A stretch of 64,000 bases of DNA from positions 1 through 64,000 of the forward strand of contig URKJ01000014.1 of NCBI GenBank assembly GCA_900548385.1, read 5' to 3'. Of this stretch, positions 9,401-17,700 are shown piece after piece. The position numbers were made by a program, and so were the translations under genes. The notes beneath the pieces were generated by a model. That model was not told the DNA's origin. It saw only the letters and a program-made list of their open reading frames with translations, and ran no database searches. This DNA is from an uncultured bacterium (GTDB taxonomy: Bacteria > Verrucomicrobiota > Lentisphaeria > Victivallales > UBA1829). Positions within the stretch are counted from its first letter, which is position 1, and the number at the start of each line of letters is the position of its first letter.

Positions 9401-11341
9401 ACCAACCGCGGTACCCGGAAACTGTATGAACGGAACAACGCCGTCTATCTCGCACCCGTCGGACTCAACGAGCGCAAAGTCAAGGCGACCGCCGCCGGAG
9501 AGTGGTGGTGGAGAAACACCGGGATCTGCGTCTACGACGTCAAGCCCGCCGGAGAATTCGCGTTTGCCGACCTTGTGGACGTAATCAGCGGCTTCACGCC
9601 GAAATACATGTTCCATACCTGGCTTGACGTCAACTGCACCACGGCTCACACCGGAGAAGCCAGGCGCCTCCTCGCCGCTTTCTACGCCACTCCGGAACGG
9701 CAGTTTGAACCGTTCTCCGGCATCCGCGGCATACAGGCGAAAACAGCGGGCGATCATGTTCAGCTGGTCAACGACACTCCGTATCCCGTTTCCGGAGTTC
9801 TGACCGCCGGAACAAAAGCGGAGGACAAAGTAACCGGAAACACATTCTCCGGAACGGTCCGCTATGAAGTACGCCCGTTCGGAATCGCCGTCATCCGGAT
9901 TGACGATCCGGTCCGGAATCTGTCCGGAACGCTGTCGTTCGACTCCGAGACCGCAAAACTGCTCCGCACCCAGGCGGAAACGATTCTGAACACCCGCCTG
10001 CTCCGGATGAAAATCCAACCGGACTTCCTTTCCGCACTCCGGCAGGCTCTCGCGGCAAAGAACGATTACCGGCTCTGCACGCTCATGCGCGATTTTGAAG
10101 TGCTTCACACGGCAAAACGCTTTTTCGACAGCGCCCCGTATCAGAAGAACCAGAACCGTCTGCTCCAGTTGCTGGAAAAGGAAAACACGGTCAGAATCAA
10201 CTGCGGAGCAAGCACGGATTATACCGACGGCGACGGCAAGCTCTGGCTTCCGGATCAACCTTACACCGGATTCAACGCCTACGGCAGCGAATTCACCTCC
10301 TCCGTGCATCGCGGCGCGATCGCCATCGCCAACACCAAAGCGCCGGAAGTCTACCGCAATGAAGCCAACGGAAGCCGGATCTATTATCACATTCCGCTCC
10401 CTCCGGGCGAATACCGCGTAAAACTGCACGTTGCGGAAACCTGGGACAAGCACCCCGGACGGGCCATGAGCGTAACGGTCGCCGGACAGCAGAAAACTGT
10501 CCGGCCGTGGGAAACTGCCGGCGGACGCTGTGCCGCGGCGGTTGTCACCTGGGACTCCGTCTCTGTCCGGGACGGTCTTCTCTCCATCGAACTAACCCAA
10601 AACCCGATTATAAACGGTATTGAAATCGAAAGGAAAAACAACATGAAAACAGCCTGCCTTGCAGCTGCCCTCCTCACCTCCGCCGCTCTCCCGGCGGGAA
10701 CCATCGCGGATCTGAAACCGGAGTCTGGAATGAACATCAACTGGAACAAACAGAAGTTCGGTGAACAAACCATCTCCGGAAACAAAATCAAGGTGAAACA
10801 GGAAGGAAAACACACGATCTTCACCCTCGGACCGGAATCCAATCTCGCGGTCTCTTCTATCAAAACAGACAAACCGGCGAACCGGGAACGCACCATCTCC
10901 ATGCTGATCCGGACAAGCGGACGGAAAGGCTTCCTCCAGTTCTCGGAGAACATTTACCGTTACGACATCATCGTCAACGATGGAAAAGCCAAGGCGGAAA
11001 TCACGTTTTTCCCGCCGGGAAAACAGTGGTTCAGCGTCTATTATCCGCAGAAACAGTTTTTTGAAAACGGCAAATGGCATCACATCGCCATCACGGTGAA
11101 CCCGCGCGGAGACGGCGCGATCTTCATCGACGGCGAACTCAAAGTTCAAAAACCGCTGAAACGGCTTCACGATGTCGAAATCCCGGCGGGAAAAATGGGA
11201 ATCACCGCCGCGCTCTGGGGGAAAAAGGCTCATTCGGAAGATTTCCGCGCCGACATTGCGCGCATCGTGTACCGGGATGAACTGCTGTCCACGCCCGCAA
11301 TCAGAAAAGAGGCGGATGAATGGCTCGCTTCTGTGGAATAA
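6407..11341 (+). CDS. Very large secreted glycosidase-like protein with malectin-like domain, apparently fused to a LamG-like protein
   Basis: Start chosen at 6407 (MNVKFILFLGLATAAGTLPA, a clean signal peptide) because AGAAAGG lies 7 bp upstream; an ATG at 6386 has no such site. Frame is 1644 residues. Residues 20-660 are beta-rich; about 665-1105 look like a GH10-like TIM barrel (GFEYMRSP; GLFIINGFWWLPG; DDSIEAFESDTGI), but no catalytic pair is claimed; about 1260-1410 read as a malectin-like domain (VRINCGAS, LWLPDQPY, closing INGIEIE). Residue 1413 is a Met that begins a second signal peptide (see 10643), so the frame probably joins two ancestral genes whose stop codon has been lost, or a sequencing error hides it. 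Confidence 0.75.
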   Translation: MNVKFILFLGLATAAGTLPAQKLLFSPEKQMGIRAPELSENRWNSQVMDISRRYGEQELTALDADFFTGEYGMPFLFRDDLPKRFGLRTSGAYTIRNNALEVLVPAKGWSILFGAKRGERTIPSIRFGRGWGKFSEYRYRLELLLEQDVPETEWQFFRHTPYGKSGKKFKAPGKERQLLKVDLGLIGNNPYMIGGLELQCSTPDARIRIHSMRIVPYVLNISWRRKFRLDFDPVRGGISLYPRCNFDLFVNGEKAASGNHLLGGGHGVLRIDISKLLRKGDNEIVYRGNFNGGYGPTQRLLQESFAIGKNGEQLHLPGDTNWEWSFDGKNWHKPVLRGAIGEERQPNGNRIAEGSIPLHAGPLDIRHPGQPYPVFDYDGAIAYEVSIPSGIPSPELRLTVRHPLTGKELETCSVSRSRTGGDFRIFSVNPELREVGAYRMEWELRSSGTVIDRTRTEMIICGPLKQDAVAFKDFETELSKRLEPIQKIDCTKEYGPTEFLDHSSHYSAAKLNLSRITARNGMKYRETGESSSDYFAYKLKIRNPGAAHIAEVIIPDNAERILYSTVNETFPLNFCNNNFPVGSRGWPNASGSVMTGGLHPLSFRTKVMRYVFFPGSRNITITLENGKTGTRAAVCAVNIYEVRGGLPALKLPETGRLYANHNERFLFHNWGAFVYPKIQEGTQDYFESFWSAAYYGIANRIAYLKFAGHNASVEGSYMYSQGFPTASGHSTSHWTDFDYYYAMLKMYKHNGIRTFVGFEYMRSPKLNLDNRYDVGDREVQAGTARSIHNVDRYGKQTIGYQGMGLNYLNPHVWNSITELLGEIYRKYEGIGGIEGLFIINGFWWLPGLTTPPGQTAEEIGYDDDSIEAFESDTGIRLNLPVRGRERFEKRYALLNGPHYNAWYAWRSRKMREKTEELAAVIRSGKNKWKLFTVPNVSYPDEHPFNRMNATAKERDTFQETYLKRAAFDPALYNGKDGITLVPKLDYDRQLTMPRYGSITNRGTRKLYERNNAVYLAPVGLNERKVKATAAGEWWWRNTGICVYDVKPAGEFAFADLVDVISGFTPKYMFHTWLDVNCTTAHTGEARRLLAAFYATPERQFEPFSGIRGIQAKTAGDHVQLVNDTPYPVSGVLTAGTKAEDKVTGNTFSGTVRYEVRPFGIAVIRIDDPVRNLSGTLSFDSETAKLLRTQAETILNTRLLRMKIQPDFLSALRQALAAKNDYRLCTLMRDFEVLHTAKRFFDSAPYQKNQNRLLQLLEKENTVRINCGASTDYTDGDGKLWLPDQPYTGFNAYGSEFTSSVHRGAIAIANTKAPEVYRNEANGSRIYYHIPLPPGEYRVKLHVAETWDKHPGRAMSVTVAGQQKTVRPWETAGGRCAAAVVTWDSVSVRDGLLSIELTQNPIINGIEIERKNNMKTACLAAALLTSAALPAGTIADLKPESGMNINWNKQKFGEQTISGNKIKVKQEGKHTIFTLGPESNLAVSSIKTDKPANRERTISMLIRTSGRKGFLQFSENIYRYDIIVNDGKAKAEITFFPPGKQWFSVYYPQKQFFENGKWHHIAITVNPRGDGAIFIDGELKVQKPLKRLHDVEIPAGKMGITAALWGKKAHSEDFRADIARIVYRDELLSTPAIRKEADEWLASVE
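10643..11341 (+). CDS. Secreted LamG/concanavalin-like protein, internal start within the fused frame
   Basis: A 232-residue reading from an internal ATG in the same frame as the 6407 gene. GAAAGGA lies 8 bp upstream, and the first residues MKTACLAAALLTSAALPAG are a typical signal peptide, which makes no sense in the middle of an exported protein. The remainder is a LamG-like jelly roll (GKWHHIAITVNPRGDGAIFI; DFRADIARIVYRDELL). So this is most likely a separate protein, made by its own initiation even if the upstream stop is truly missing. Its last 22 bp overlap the next gene. Probable role: binding a glycan at the cell surface. Confidence 0.6.
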   Translation: MKTACLAAALLTSAALPAGTIADLKPESGMNINWNKQKFGEQTISGNKIKVKQEGKHTIFTLGPESNLAVSSIKTDKPANRERTISMLIRTSGRKGFLQFSENIYRYDIIVNDGKAKAEITFFPPGKQWFSVYYPQKQFFENGKWHHIAITVNPRGDGAIFIDGELKVQKPLKRLHDVEIPAGKMGITAALWGKKAHSEDFRADIARIVYRDELLSTPAIRKEADEWLASVE

Positions 11342-12681
11342 TCCTGTTTTTTCTCTCCGCCGTCTCTTTGACGGCGGAGGATGTCATCCCGCTGGAAGCA
11401 CTCCCGCCTGCCGCTTTCCGCTGGACCTGGACCGCAAAAGGCATGAAAGAACTGGTCCGGAACACCAATCTTGACGGGCTCCCGGTCCGGATCGCCGGAA
11501 AGGAATACAAACGCGCAATCACCGGACACGCCCCCATGTCTCATATCTATCACCTCGACGGGAAAGCGATCCGCTTCCGGGCGGAAATCGGCATGGATGA
11601 CGCGAGTTCGCGCGTCCAGCCGGATCAAACGGCGGAATCATCCGTTTTCGCGGAGATCATCGTTGACCGCCGGTGCGTCTTCCGCCGGAAACTGCGTCCG
11701 GACGAAAAAGCCGTCCCGGTCGAAATCGACCTGCGCGGAAAGCAGCAGCTGGAATTGCGCGGAAACTATGGCGACGTGTTCACCAATCAGAACATCGTGT
11801 GGTGCAATCCCGAACTCACCGTCGTATCGGAACCGGAATTTCTGCGGACAGCGGAAAAATGGCGTGCGATCACCCGCGCGGCGGATTCCCACGCACCCGT
11901 TTATCCGGACGCTCCGGACTGGAAAACGATCCGGATCAGCAAGATCACGTTCGGTTCTTTCCGGAATGCCTACCGGATCGCCACGTCCGGTCAGGAGCTC
12001 ATCATCGTTCCGGAATTCGGCGGACGCATTCTGCATTACTCCGTTCCGGGCGGGAAAAATCTGCTCTATCACAAAAACGATCCGCAGCGTCTCGCCACGC
12101 GCATGATCCGCGGACGCGCCGGAGATTTTGCCGGAGGGCATTTCCAGCGATTCGATCCGGTGCTCTACTTTTATCCCTCTGATCCGGTCCTGAAACACGG
12201 GTGTTACCAGATCGAATTCCCCGCGGAGGGTGAGATCGTCATGCGCTCCGCCCACTGCCCCGTGTTTTTCCTCCAGTACGAATACCGCCTGACCATTATG
12301 GAAAATCAGGTCCGGATTCAGAATATTCTCGTCAACACCGCCGCGTTTCCGCAGAAGCTCGCCAACTGGCCCATCACGCGGGTGGACATGCGCAGAGTCC
12401 GCAAACTGGAAATGTCCGACGGTTCAAAAATCGAAAACGACAAAGAATTTCAGCAAAAGATACGGACCGGATACGAGATCCGGAAACAGGCGGAACGCGT
12501 TTCTTATACACTCACGGCAGAGGACGGAAGCGTTTTCCGGATGACGTTCGATCCACCGGGTAAGAACGGACTCCATGTATTTTTCAATACCGGCTTTGCA
12601 GAACTGGAGTCGCACGCTCCGCTGAAGACTCTCCCGCCGGGTGGCAAAAACACCTATTCCGAATGGTGGAGGCTGGAATAA
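11320..12681 (+). CDS. Secreted NPCBM-domain plus DUF4380-like protein
   Basis: 453 residues with signal peptide MARFCGIILFFLSAVSLTAE. Residues about 25-160 fit an NPCBM-type carbohydrate-binding module (YKRAITGHAPMSHIYHLDGK; later SSVFAEIIVDRRCVFR). Residues about 200-450 look like a DUF4380/aldose-epimerase-like beta domain (IIVPEFGGRILHYSVPGGKN; GAGGHFQRFDP-type segment; final GGKNTYSEWW). It starts inside the end of the previous frame (22-bp overlap) with AAAGAGG just upstream, so translation is probably coupled. Likely handles or binds sugars released by the upstream enzymes; no catalytic residues are identified. Confidence 0.75.
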   Translation: MARFCGIILFFLSAVSLTAEDVIPLEALPPAAFRWTWTAKGMKELVRNTNLDGLPVRIAGKEYKRAITGHAPMSHIYHLDGKAIRFRAEIGMDDASSRVQPDQTAESSVFAEIIVDRRCVFRRKLRPDEKAVPVEIDLRGKQQLELRGNYGDVFTNQNIVWCNPELTVVSEPEFLRTAEKWRAITRAADSHAPVYPDAPDWKTIRISKITFGSFRNAYRIATSGQELIIVPEFGGRILHYSVPGGKNLLYHKNDPQRLATRMIRGRAGDFAGGHFQRFDPVLYFYPSDPVLKHGCYQIEFPAEGEIVMRSAHCPVFFLQYEYRLTIMENQVRIQNILVNTAAFPQKLANWPITRVDMRRVRKLEMSDGSKIENDKEFQQKIRTGYEIRKQAERVSYTLTAEDGSVFRMTFDPPGKNGLHVFFNTGFAELESHAPLKTLPPGGKNTYSEWWRLE

Positions 12682-12690
12682 CCGCCCCCT

Positions 12691-12708
12691 CCCCCGCCGC
12701 AACGGGGG
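12691..12708 (+). terminator. Possible terminator hairpin after the DUF4380-like gene
   Basis: CCCCCG (12691-12696) pairs with CGGGGG (12703-12708) around a 6-base loop, 10 bp past the stop codon at 12681. There is no clear T-run after it, so termination is uncertain. The rest of 12709-12810 shows no gene. Confidence 0.4.
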
Positions 12709-12810
12709 CGAATAAACATTTAATCCGGTTTACCGCAGGAGCAGAGGATGTTTCGCGAAAAAAGCAGATTGCAGAAGGGCACAGCCCCCGGAATTTCCGC
12801 CCCCTGAGCC

Positions 12811-12891
12811 GTAGACCGCACCCCGAAATCCAAAAAATAAATTTTTTATTGCATTTCCCCCTTGACAAAATTGCCATTCTGTATTATAATT
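12811..12891 (+). repeat. 81-bp promoter-bearing repeat, copy B
   Basis: Second copy of the block at 4406-4486, ungapped, 6 of 81 bases different. It again ends at the TATAAT of a promoter and again precedes a GntR-type regulator. Confidence 0.9.
12862..12890 (+). promoter_or_regulatory. Perfect sigma-70 type promoter of the second GntR-type regulator
   Basis: TTGACA at 12862-12867, 17-bp spacer, TATAAT at 12885-12890. The spacer differs from copy A at one base. The start point would be near 12897, about 35 bp before the regulator. Confidence 0.9.
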
Positions 12892-12931
12892 TAAAAACAG
12901 ACATGTATAACCAAATGTATGGAAATTAAAA

Positions 12932-13951
12932 ATGACGGGAAGAAAAAATCTTTTTGAGCCTGTGGCGAAGAAGCTGATGGCGGATATCCGGGAGGGACGT
13001 CTTGCACCCGGTGAAAAGATGCCGTCGGAACACGATCTCTGCCGCCATTATTCCCTGAGTCGGTCTTCGATCCGGAAAGCGTTGGATTATCTTGAGCAGC
13101 GCAGCTTGATCCGCAGGGAACCGGGAGTCGGGACCTTTGTCTGTGAAAAGGATTTCTCAAGGAAAGCTCCGCTGACGATCGGCATGAGCCGGCTGCACAC
13201 CTTTTCCTATGCGTTTCCGATGATTTCATGGGCGCAGAGAGCCGCCGCCGGACAGAACTGCCGTCTGATCTGCACGGATGCGCGTTCGCTGAACGAGGAA
13301 GGAAAACTGCCGTTCGACGCTTTTCTCTATGTGGAAACCGGCGGGGTCTCCAGGGAGCGGATCGCGGAACTTTCCCGCCGGGGTTTCCCGATCTGCGTGA
13401 TGAATCGGGACTGGCCCGAAACAGCGTCCTTTCTTGTCGATTTCTACGGGGAGGGAAAACGGGCGGTCCGTCTGCTTCAGCGGCTGGGCTTGAAGAAGAT
13501 CGCAGCGGTTGACGGCACGCAGTTCGGAGCGTATGGGAACCAGTGCAGGATGCGCGCTTATGAGGATGCCGTAACGGAATCCGGAGGAAAGCCGCTCAAG
13601 ATCGCTGTGGAGTTTCATTCTCTTTCCGTCGTGGACGTCATTGCGGAGTTCATCCGGAAAACGAAACCGGACGCCCTGTATCTGCCGCTGATCGGCGTTC
13701 TGGACTGGGTGCTGTTCGCCTGCAAGCAGGCGGGACGCGAGCCCGGACGCGATATCACTTTGTTCTGCTTCGACCGTCTCGACGGAGACATCTACGCAAA
13801 CGCCGGACTCATTTACGCAGACATGCCTCTGGAAAAAATGGGAGCGGAAATGACGGAGTATCTGATTGCCAAAGCGCGGGATCCCAGTCTGCCGCTGAAA
13901 CGTCGCGTTTTCGATATTCGTTTTATTATTTACAATCAACTGTTAAAATGA
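12932..13951 (+). CDS. GntR-type winged-helix regulator with LacI-like sensor domain
   Basis: 339 residues. Residues about 5-72 are a GntR winged helix in the classic form: ADIREGRLAPGEKMPSEHDL, SLSRSSIRKALDYLEQRSLI and EPGVGTFVCEKD. Residues about 80-335 look like the LacI/periplasmic-binding effector domain (VDFYGEGKRAVRLLQRLGLK; PDALYLPLIGVLDW; closing ADMPLEKMGAEM). Architecture matches the regulator at 4531 but sequence similarity is low. The Shine-Dalgarno is weak (GGA at 12921). It lies 12 bp before the next pseudopilin gene and probably controls that gene and the hydrolase after it. Confidence 0.9.
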   Translation: MTGRKNLFEPVAKKLMADIREGRLAPGEKMPSEHDLCRHYSLSRSSIRKALDYLEQRSLIRREPGVGTFVCEKDFSRKAPLTIGMSRLHTFSYAFPMISWAQRAAAGQNCRLICTDARSLNEEGKLPFDAFLYVETGGVSRERIAELSRRGFPICVMNRDWPETASFLVDFYGEGKRAVRLLQRLGLKKIAAVDGTQFGAYGNQCRMRAYEDAVTESGGKPLKIAVEFHSLSVVDVIAEFIRKTKPDALYLPLIGVLDWVLFACKQAGREPGRDITLFCFDRLDGDIYANAGLIYADMPLEKMGAEMTEYLIAKARDPSLPLKRRVFDIRFIIYNQLLK

Positions 13952-13963
13952 GGAGAAACTGAA

Positions 13964-14716
13964 ATGAGAGAAGGATGGGAACGGAAAGTCGGACGATTTG
14001 ATTTTACGATGCTGGAACTTCTTATCGTGATCGCAATTATTGCAATTCTTGCCGGAGTCCTGCTCCCCGCGCTGAATTCAGCAAGAGCAAAAGCGCAGGC
14101 GATTTCCTGCACCAGTTCGCTGAAACAGATCGGGACTGCGATGATCGGCTATACGGGGGATCAGGATGATTATGTACCGTTCTGCAGACAGAAATGGAAT
14201 AACGACGCCAACTACATGGATACATGGATTGTCATGCTTTGGCCTTATACGGGCAACCGGGATTACAACGGATTTTATTCCAGCAGAAAAACGGTATTCC
14301 TCTGTTCAGGCGCAAAAGCGGAAGAGGTTTATCTGCGGAGCCTGGACGGAAAAACATATTCCATAACCTCTTACGGCTGGAACACATACTGCGGATACTG
14401 GAATAACAACAGTCAGTATAACGGATTTGCCAGCAAGCCGCGCATGGCGAAAAAGCTGACCACGAACAGGCGGCCGAGCACCTCATTTGTCTGCGGAGAC
14501 GGGAGGATGCGGCTGTCGGACGAAAAAAATATGCTGGAGGTTTACGATTACGAAACACTGATGACCGTTTTCCCCATGCGCCATCCGGGCCTGACCGATC
14601 AACTGCTTTATGCGGACGGCCACGCGGAGGCACATCGAATGCAGAACTGCACTTCCGTTAAAATCCGTGAATTCGCCCTTTTCGAGAATACGGACGGAAA
14701 CGTCTACTGGCAATAA
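13964..14716 (+). CDS. Prepilin-type N-terminal helix protein (pseudopilin-like)
   Basis: 250 residues. A short basic leader is followed by DFTMLELLIVIAIIAILAGV, the pilin helix with Glu5 present; the residue before the helix Phe is Asp, not Gly. Then ALNSARAKAQAISCTSSLKQ, nearly the same as in the other pseudopilins here. The periplasmic domain is Tyr/Trp-rich and ends with MRHPGLTDQLLYADGHAEA, the family's closing His...ADGH motif. AGGAG precedes the ATG. It is the middle gene of a regulator-pseudopilin-hydrolase unit. Its partner assembly platform is not in the window. Confidence 0.9.
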   Translation: MREGWERKVGRFDFTMLELLIVIAIIAILAGVLLPALNSARAKAQAISCTSSLKQIGTAMIGYTGDQDDYVPFCRQKWNNDANYMDTWIVMLWPYTGNRDYNGFYSSRKTVFLCSGAKAEEVYLRSLDGKTYSITSYGWNTYCGYWNNNSQYNGFASKPRMAKKLTTNRRPSTSFVCGDGRMRLSDEKNMLEVYDYETLMTVFPMRHPGLTDQLLYADGHAEAHRMQNCTSVKIREFALFENTDGNVYWQ

Positions 14717-14742
14717 ACAACTACAGAGAGAAGTCTGCCATT

Positions 14743-17700
14743 ATGAAAATCAGCATTGCAATCGTTTCGCTTTTAAGCCTCGCAGGAGGCGCGTTTGGGG
14801 AAAATCTGATCTACAACGGAGGATTCGAACTCGGAACCGACGGTTTTGCCCTGCACAGGATTGTCACCCGCAGGGACGGACGGCACATTCCGCTGGAACT
14901 GGAAACAGATGCCCCCGCCCGCGGGAAATACTCGGCCAGAATCCGGAATCCGGACGGCGATTATTTTGAATTTTATGTTTCCTCATTTTCTCTGAAACCG
15001 GACACAGGCTACACGTTTTCCATGACGGCGAAAACCGACGTCGCCGGAGGCGTTCCCGTGGAAGCGCTGATCCATGACATAAATTGGAACAACAAACGGA
15101 AAACATTCCGGATCGGCAACCAATACGCCAGGTTCCGTTTCCACTTCCATACGGGGAAAACCGGCGGACCGCATGTGATCCGGCTCTGGTCGTTTCAGAG
15201 AACTGAACGGAACGGCGGATGGAAGGGAAGTCTCTGGTTCGATGACATTTCCGTTACAGAAACCGGCGGCGATCCGGGCGGCATTTACGCCGGGGTATCC
15301 GGAGAGCGCTGCTGGATGAGAATTGATGAAAAAAAGAGCTTTCCGCTCCGTCTGAAACTGCAAAACGATTCCGCACGGGAATACCGCGGCGCGCTGACGG
15401 TGAAAACCGTTTCCGAATACGATGGGAAAACCGTGACGGAGGAAACCGTGCAGGTTGCGCTGAAACCGGGCGAAGTGACGGAGATGCCGCTTTCCAGCAG
15501 CCTGGTCCGGCGTTACGGCAGTTATACGGTCGCAGTAAAAGGAGACAACCGTGTGAGGAGCTGGGATTTTCCTTATGTCGTGATCGGCGGCGGCAGCAGG
15601 GTTCCCCGCGATTTCAATCGGGATATTTGTGTGGGAATCAACGGCGGGCTTGGCCTGCGGAGTGGATATGTCAATCACAGATTGGTTGCAAGGAACGGCT
15701 ACAATACATACAACTCCTCGCTGGAGGACCGGCTGGCGCTTCTGAGAACCGCCGGGATCCGGCTGCTGCGGATGTGGGACGGCGGGCGTCTGCCGACAGA
15801 CTGGGCGACGGCGGAGCCGGAAAACGGAAGATATGATTTCTCATTTTTTGATTTCGCAATGGAAATTCTGCAGAAACACGATCTCGTTCCCGTTCATGTG
15901 CTTGGCGGCGAGCTGTTCCGTCAGCCCTACCTGAAAACTGGAGCGGCAAAGGAAAATCCGATTCCCGCCTGGGCGCTGCCGATGGCGGAGCGCCCGAAGC
16001 ATCACCCGCCATACGCCATGCAGAAACTGAAAGGATATATTGCGTTTCCGCCTCTCAAATACTGGAAGCGCTACATGACCGCACTCGCAAAACATGCAAA
16101 GGGGAGAAAGTGCTATTTCGAGTTTACAAACGAACCGAATCTTTATGTCGCCCCGGAAGTCTACAACAGATATTTGAAAGCAACTTGGGAGGGACTCAAG
16201 ACGGGAGATGCGAATGCGGAAGTCGTCGGTTTCAGCGTCACTTCCGATTTCAAGGCGGACAGCGGCAGCTGGCTCGAACAGGCGGTGAAAGGCGGCGGTC
16301 TTTCCTGGTGCGATATTCTCAGCTTTCATCCGTACAGCATGAGAGAGCTCGGCTCGCCTCTGCCCGCGGATACGGCAATCCGGACGATTTTCGAGCTGAT
16401 GAAGACCGCCGGAAAAACGGTTCCCGTCTGGAATACGGAGCTCTATTACCTGTTTGACACTCCCTCCGCCGGAGACCGGGAACAGAAAGAGAGGAAAGTG
16501 GAATATCTGCTGACCCGCTTTCTGCTGGACTGCGGCGAAGGTGTTTCACAGTCCATGCCGATTCATGAATCCATGCTGTGGAGAGATTCCCGGTATCTGA
16601 ACTATATCGGAGAACTGATTCCCGGATCGTATTTTGTCGCCTGCGAGACGCTGGCGCGCCTGTTCGAAGCGGCGAAACCGGTCGCAAAGCATCGTTTTCC
16701 CTCCGGCGTGATCTGCTACGTCTACCGCAAGGACGGCGGACTCATCGCCGCGGTCTGGAACTACCGGAAGACGGCGGGAATCAAAGCGGATTTTTCCCGT
16801 TTTGAAGTGCTGGACCTTTTCGGCAATCCGGTCGGAGCGAAAACAGAAAGCATTGACGGGAAGCCCTGGCTGCTGCGTCCGGGAAACATGACGGATACGG
16901 AGTTTCTCAATGCCTGCGCGAAACTGAAGCTATATTCCATTTTCCCCGTTCAAGCGTCCGACGCGGTGCGTGCAGTGGCCGGACATGCCGTAGCGGGACT
17001 TCATAACGAATCGGACAAGCGGCAGAGCTGTACGGTCGGATTCAACGGCGGAGGCTATTCCGCGGAACGGAGCGTGAAAGTCATGCTGGAACCGGGGGAG
17101 AGCCGGACGGTCTCTGTCCCTATCCGCAGAATTGCAGGAAACGGAAGCGCACCGAAGCTGATCGTGTATGACGGCACCCTGCGCAGGATTCCGGTGCGAG
17201 TCACGGAAAACGTCAGCGCGGAAAACGGCACGTCGTGGGAAATCAAGTCCCCGGACGGCAAACTGTCCGCCCGGCTGTGCGCAGAAGTGAAGAACCGCCG
17301 TTTTCATTTGACTGCGAAAGTTCGCGATCTCACCGATTCCGGGACAAGAGGAACCCGCAATCCGTGGGAGACCGATTCGGTGGAGCTTTTTCTGGATCCC
17401 GTTCCGTACATCTTCCCGGCGCGTTTTCCGGAGCATTACAACCAAAAGACCGCGCGCGTGTTCCTGATGCCGCGCGATCCGGAGCCGTTTCTTCTCTGGT
17501 CGAAACAGTGGAAAACGGAGGACTGCAAATGGAGTGTCGCCGTGGACGCTTCCGGTTATTCCGTTCATTTTGAGTGCCCGGCGGAAGGGCTTCCGTTCGG
17601 GTTCGGGGTAAAGATCAACGATGCGGAATCCCCCCGGAGCAAAGCGGCGCGCTGTGCGGTCTGGGGAGCGGAGGGAAAATCCTATGCGGACCGTTTCCGT

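Noticed and set aside
8468..10453. 661-codon open frame on the - strand
   Set aside because: Antisense to the hydrolase at 6407, no motif, no Shine-Dalgarno; a shadow frame.
6407..11341. Frameshift within the large hydrolase
   Set aside because: The frame is open throughout, and both joined parts are in the same phase, so there is no sign of a shifted reading; loss of a stop is the simpler explanation.
4173..12877. Two antisense frames (4173-4472 and 12584-12877) that begin with the same MAILSRGKCNKK peptide
   Set aside because: The shared start comes from the 81-bp promoter repeat read backwards; the rest of the two peptides is unrelated and neither has a ribosome site.
12903..12929. 8-codon upstream reading frame before the second GntR-type regulator
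   Set aside because: No Shine-Dalgarno, not present before the first regulator; probably chance.
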